From: Marinibacterium anthonyi
GTDB taxonomy: Bacteria; Pseudomonadota; Alphaproteobacteria; Rhodobacterales; Rhodobacteraceae
Direction of reading: 5' to 3'
Assembly (NCBI GenBank): GCA_003217735.2
Contig: CP031585.1
Span: forward strand, 917,501-981,500
DNA length: 64,000 nucleotides
Numbering within the stretch: position 1 is the first letter of the stretch; each line of letters begins with the position of its first letter. Under the pieces are notes generated by a model, which ran no database searches, was not told the origin of the DNA, and worked only from the letters and a program-made list of their open reading frames with translations. The position numbers and the translations under genes are program-made. This document shows, piece after piece, positions 63,342 through 64,000 of this stretch.

Positions 63342-64000
63342 TTGGCCAGGCAGGACGACGTTTCGGAATTTCTGATCGCACCGGACCCGGGCGCGGCGGG
63401 TCTGACCCGCGCGGTGCGTGGGACGGACCAGGCGGGCCAGCCCGTCGACCTGTCGGTGGTCGAGGAACGGCCGCTGACCATCTACCTGAATTCACAGGAA
63501 ATCGTCACCGCGATGACCATCGGGGATTACCCCGAATACCTGGCGCTTGGGTTCCTGAAGAACCAGGGCATGTTGCGCGCTGACGACCGGATCACCGGCG
63601 TCGATTACGACGAAGAGATCGAAACCGTGGTCGTGCGCACCGAACGCCAGACCGGGTATGAAGAGAAGCTGAAGAAGAAGACGCGCACCAGCGGCTGCGC
63701 CGTGGGCACCGTCTTTGGCGACATGATGGAGGGGCTGGAGGGCGTCACGCTGCCCGCCACCCGGGTCAGGACCTCGTGGCTGTACGCGCTGGCCTCGCGC
63801 ATCAACCGGACGCCGTCGCTGTACCTGGAAGCCGGGGCGATCCACGGCACGGTGCTGTGCTGCGAGGATCGGCCGCTGGTCTACATGGAAGACGTCGGCC
63901 GCCACAACGCCGTCGACAAGATCGCCGGCTGGATGCTGAAGCATGACGTCGATCCGGGCGACAAGATCCTTTACACCACCGGGCGGCTGACCTCCGAGAT
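63342..64000 (+). CDS. fdhD: Formate dehydrogenase accessory sulfurtransferase (3' end outside the window)
   Basis: The first 219 residues of FdhD, which moves sulfur from a cysteine desulfurase to the molybdenum cofactor of formate dehydrogenase. Visible are PLTIYLNSQEIVTAMTIGDYPEYLALGFL, the catalytic Cys region RTSGCAVGTVFGDMMEGL, GAIHGTVLCCEDRPLVYMEDVGRHNAVDKIAG and YTTGRLTSE at the window edge. The best start is a TTG at 63342 with GGAGGA 6-11 bases upstream; no ATG lies nearby in frame. The usual CxxC active loop is reduced to one Cys here. Confidence 0.9.
   Translation, partial: MARQDDVSEFLIAPDPGAAGLTRAVRGTDQAGQPVDLSVVEERPLTIYLNSQEIVTAMTIGDYPEYLALGFLKNQGMLRADDRITGVDYDEEIETVVVRTERQTGYEEKLKKKTRTSGCAVGTVFGDMMEGLEGVTLPATRVRTSWLYALASRINRTPSLYLEAGAIHGTVLCCEDRPLVYMEDVGRHNAVDKIAGWMLKHDVDPGDKILYTTGRLTSE

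Overview
The window reads as a chromosomal segment of a GC-rich marine-type alphaproteobacterium, most likely Rhodobacteraceae (Roseobacter group). The pointers are an alphaproteobacterial 23S rRNA with an expanded helix 9, a 44-residue aa3-type cytochrome oxidase subunit IV, a pgsA-moaD-moaE run after uvrC, an overlapping pyrB-hypothetical-pyrC-plsY operon, a DmdC-like acyl-CoA dehydrogenase and a UbiA/RsmE divergent pair. Genus and species cannot be read from the sequence. I see no insertion sequence, prophage, CRISPR array or tRNA gene.

Layout. 1-3.5 kb: the end of a 16S-23S spacer, a complete 23S gene, a complete 5S gene and the rrn terminator. 3.6-4.3 kb: a small sulfotransferase-like gene. 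4.3-20.4 kb: a catabolic island with a GntR/FCD regulator, a dipeptide-type ABC importer with a fused double ATPase, an M20 amidohydrolase, a D-2-hydroxyacid dehydrogenase, split 5-oxoprolinase subunits (pxpB and pxpC at one end, pxpA at the other), two creatinase/ectoine-hydrolase-like M24 proteins that lack most metal ligands, a DHDPS-family aldolase, a class-I glutamine amidotransferase and a PLP aminotransferase. Related operator-like sequences lie in its two divergent promoter gaps. This is the best candidate here for an undescribed pathway: import of a small cyclic or amide-containing nitrogen compound, C-N bond hydrolysis, then conversion to glutamate, 2-oxoacids and hydroxyacids. The substrate is unknown.

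20.5-29.7 kb: an EamA exporter, an old-yellow-enzyme oxidoreductase, a CoxG-like protein, an ABC-2 export pair, a secreted repeat-like protein, an S49 peptidase, a tiny zinc-ribbon membrane protein, a Ca2+/Na+ antiporter and a pteridine-reductase-like SDR. 30-34.6 kb: uvrC, a serine hydrolase, pgsA, moaD and moaE. 34.6-36.7 kb: a 445-bp non-coding stretch with a perfect palindrome and a long hairpin, then an EamA transporter divergent from an Ada-N/AraC regulator. 36.7-43.7 kb: envelope coiled-coil and OmpA proteins, ubiA, rsmE, an acetyltransferase, a small membrane protein and glutamate-cysteine ligase. 43.8-47.2 kb: plsY and the pyrimidine operon, whose dihydroorotase has lost its catalytic motifs. 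47.3-54.9 kb: family-4 uracil-DNA glycosylase, phosphoesterase, LysE exporter, moaB, and an RND efflux pair whose pump has an extra C-terminal membrane domain. 54.9-64 kb: Nudix, DsbD-N, YqgE, Sua5/TsaC, acyl-CoA dehydrogenase with MBL hydrolase, DUF6173-like, oxidase subunit IV, a lipoprotein, AzlCD and a truncated fdhD.

Throughout the window short tandem duplications (10-21 bp units) sit at gene ends or in linkers.
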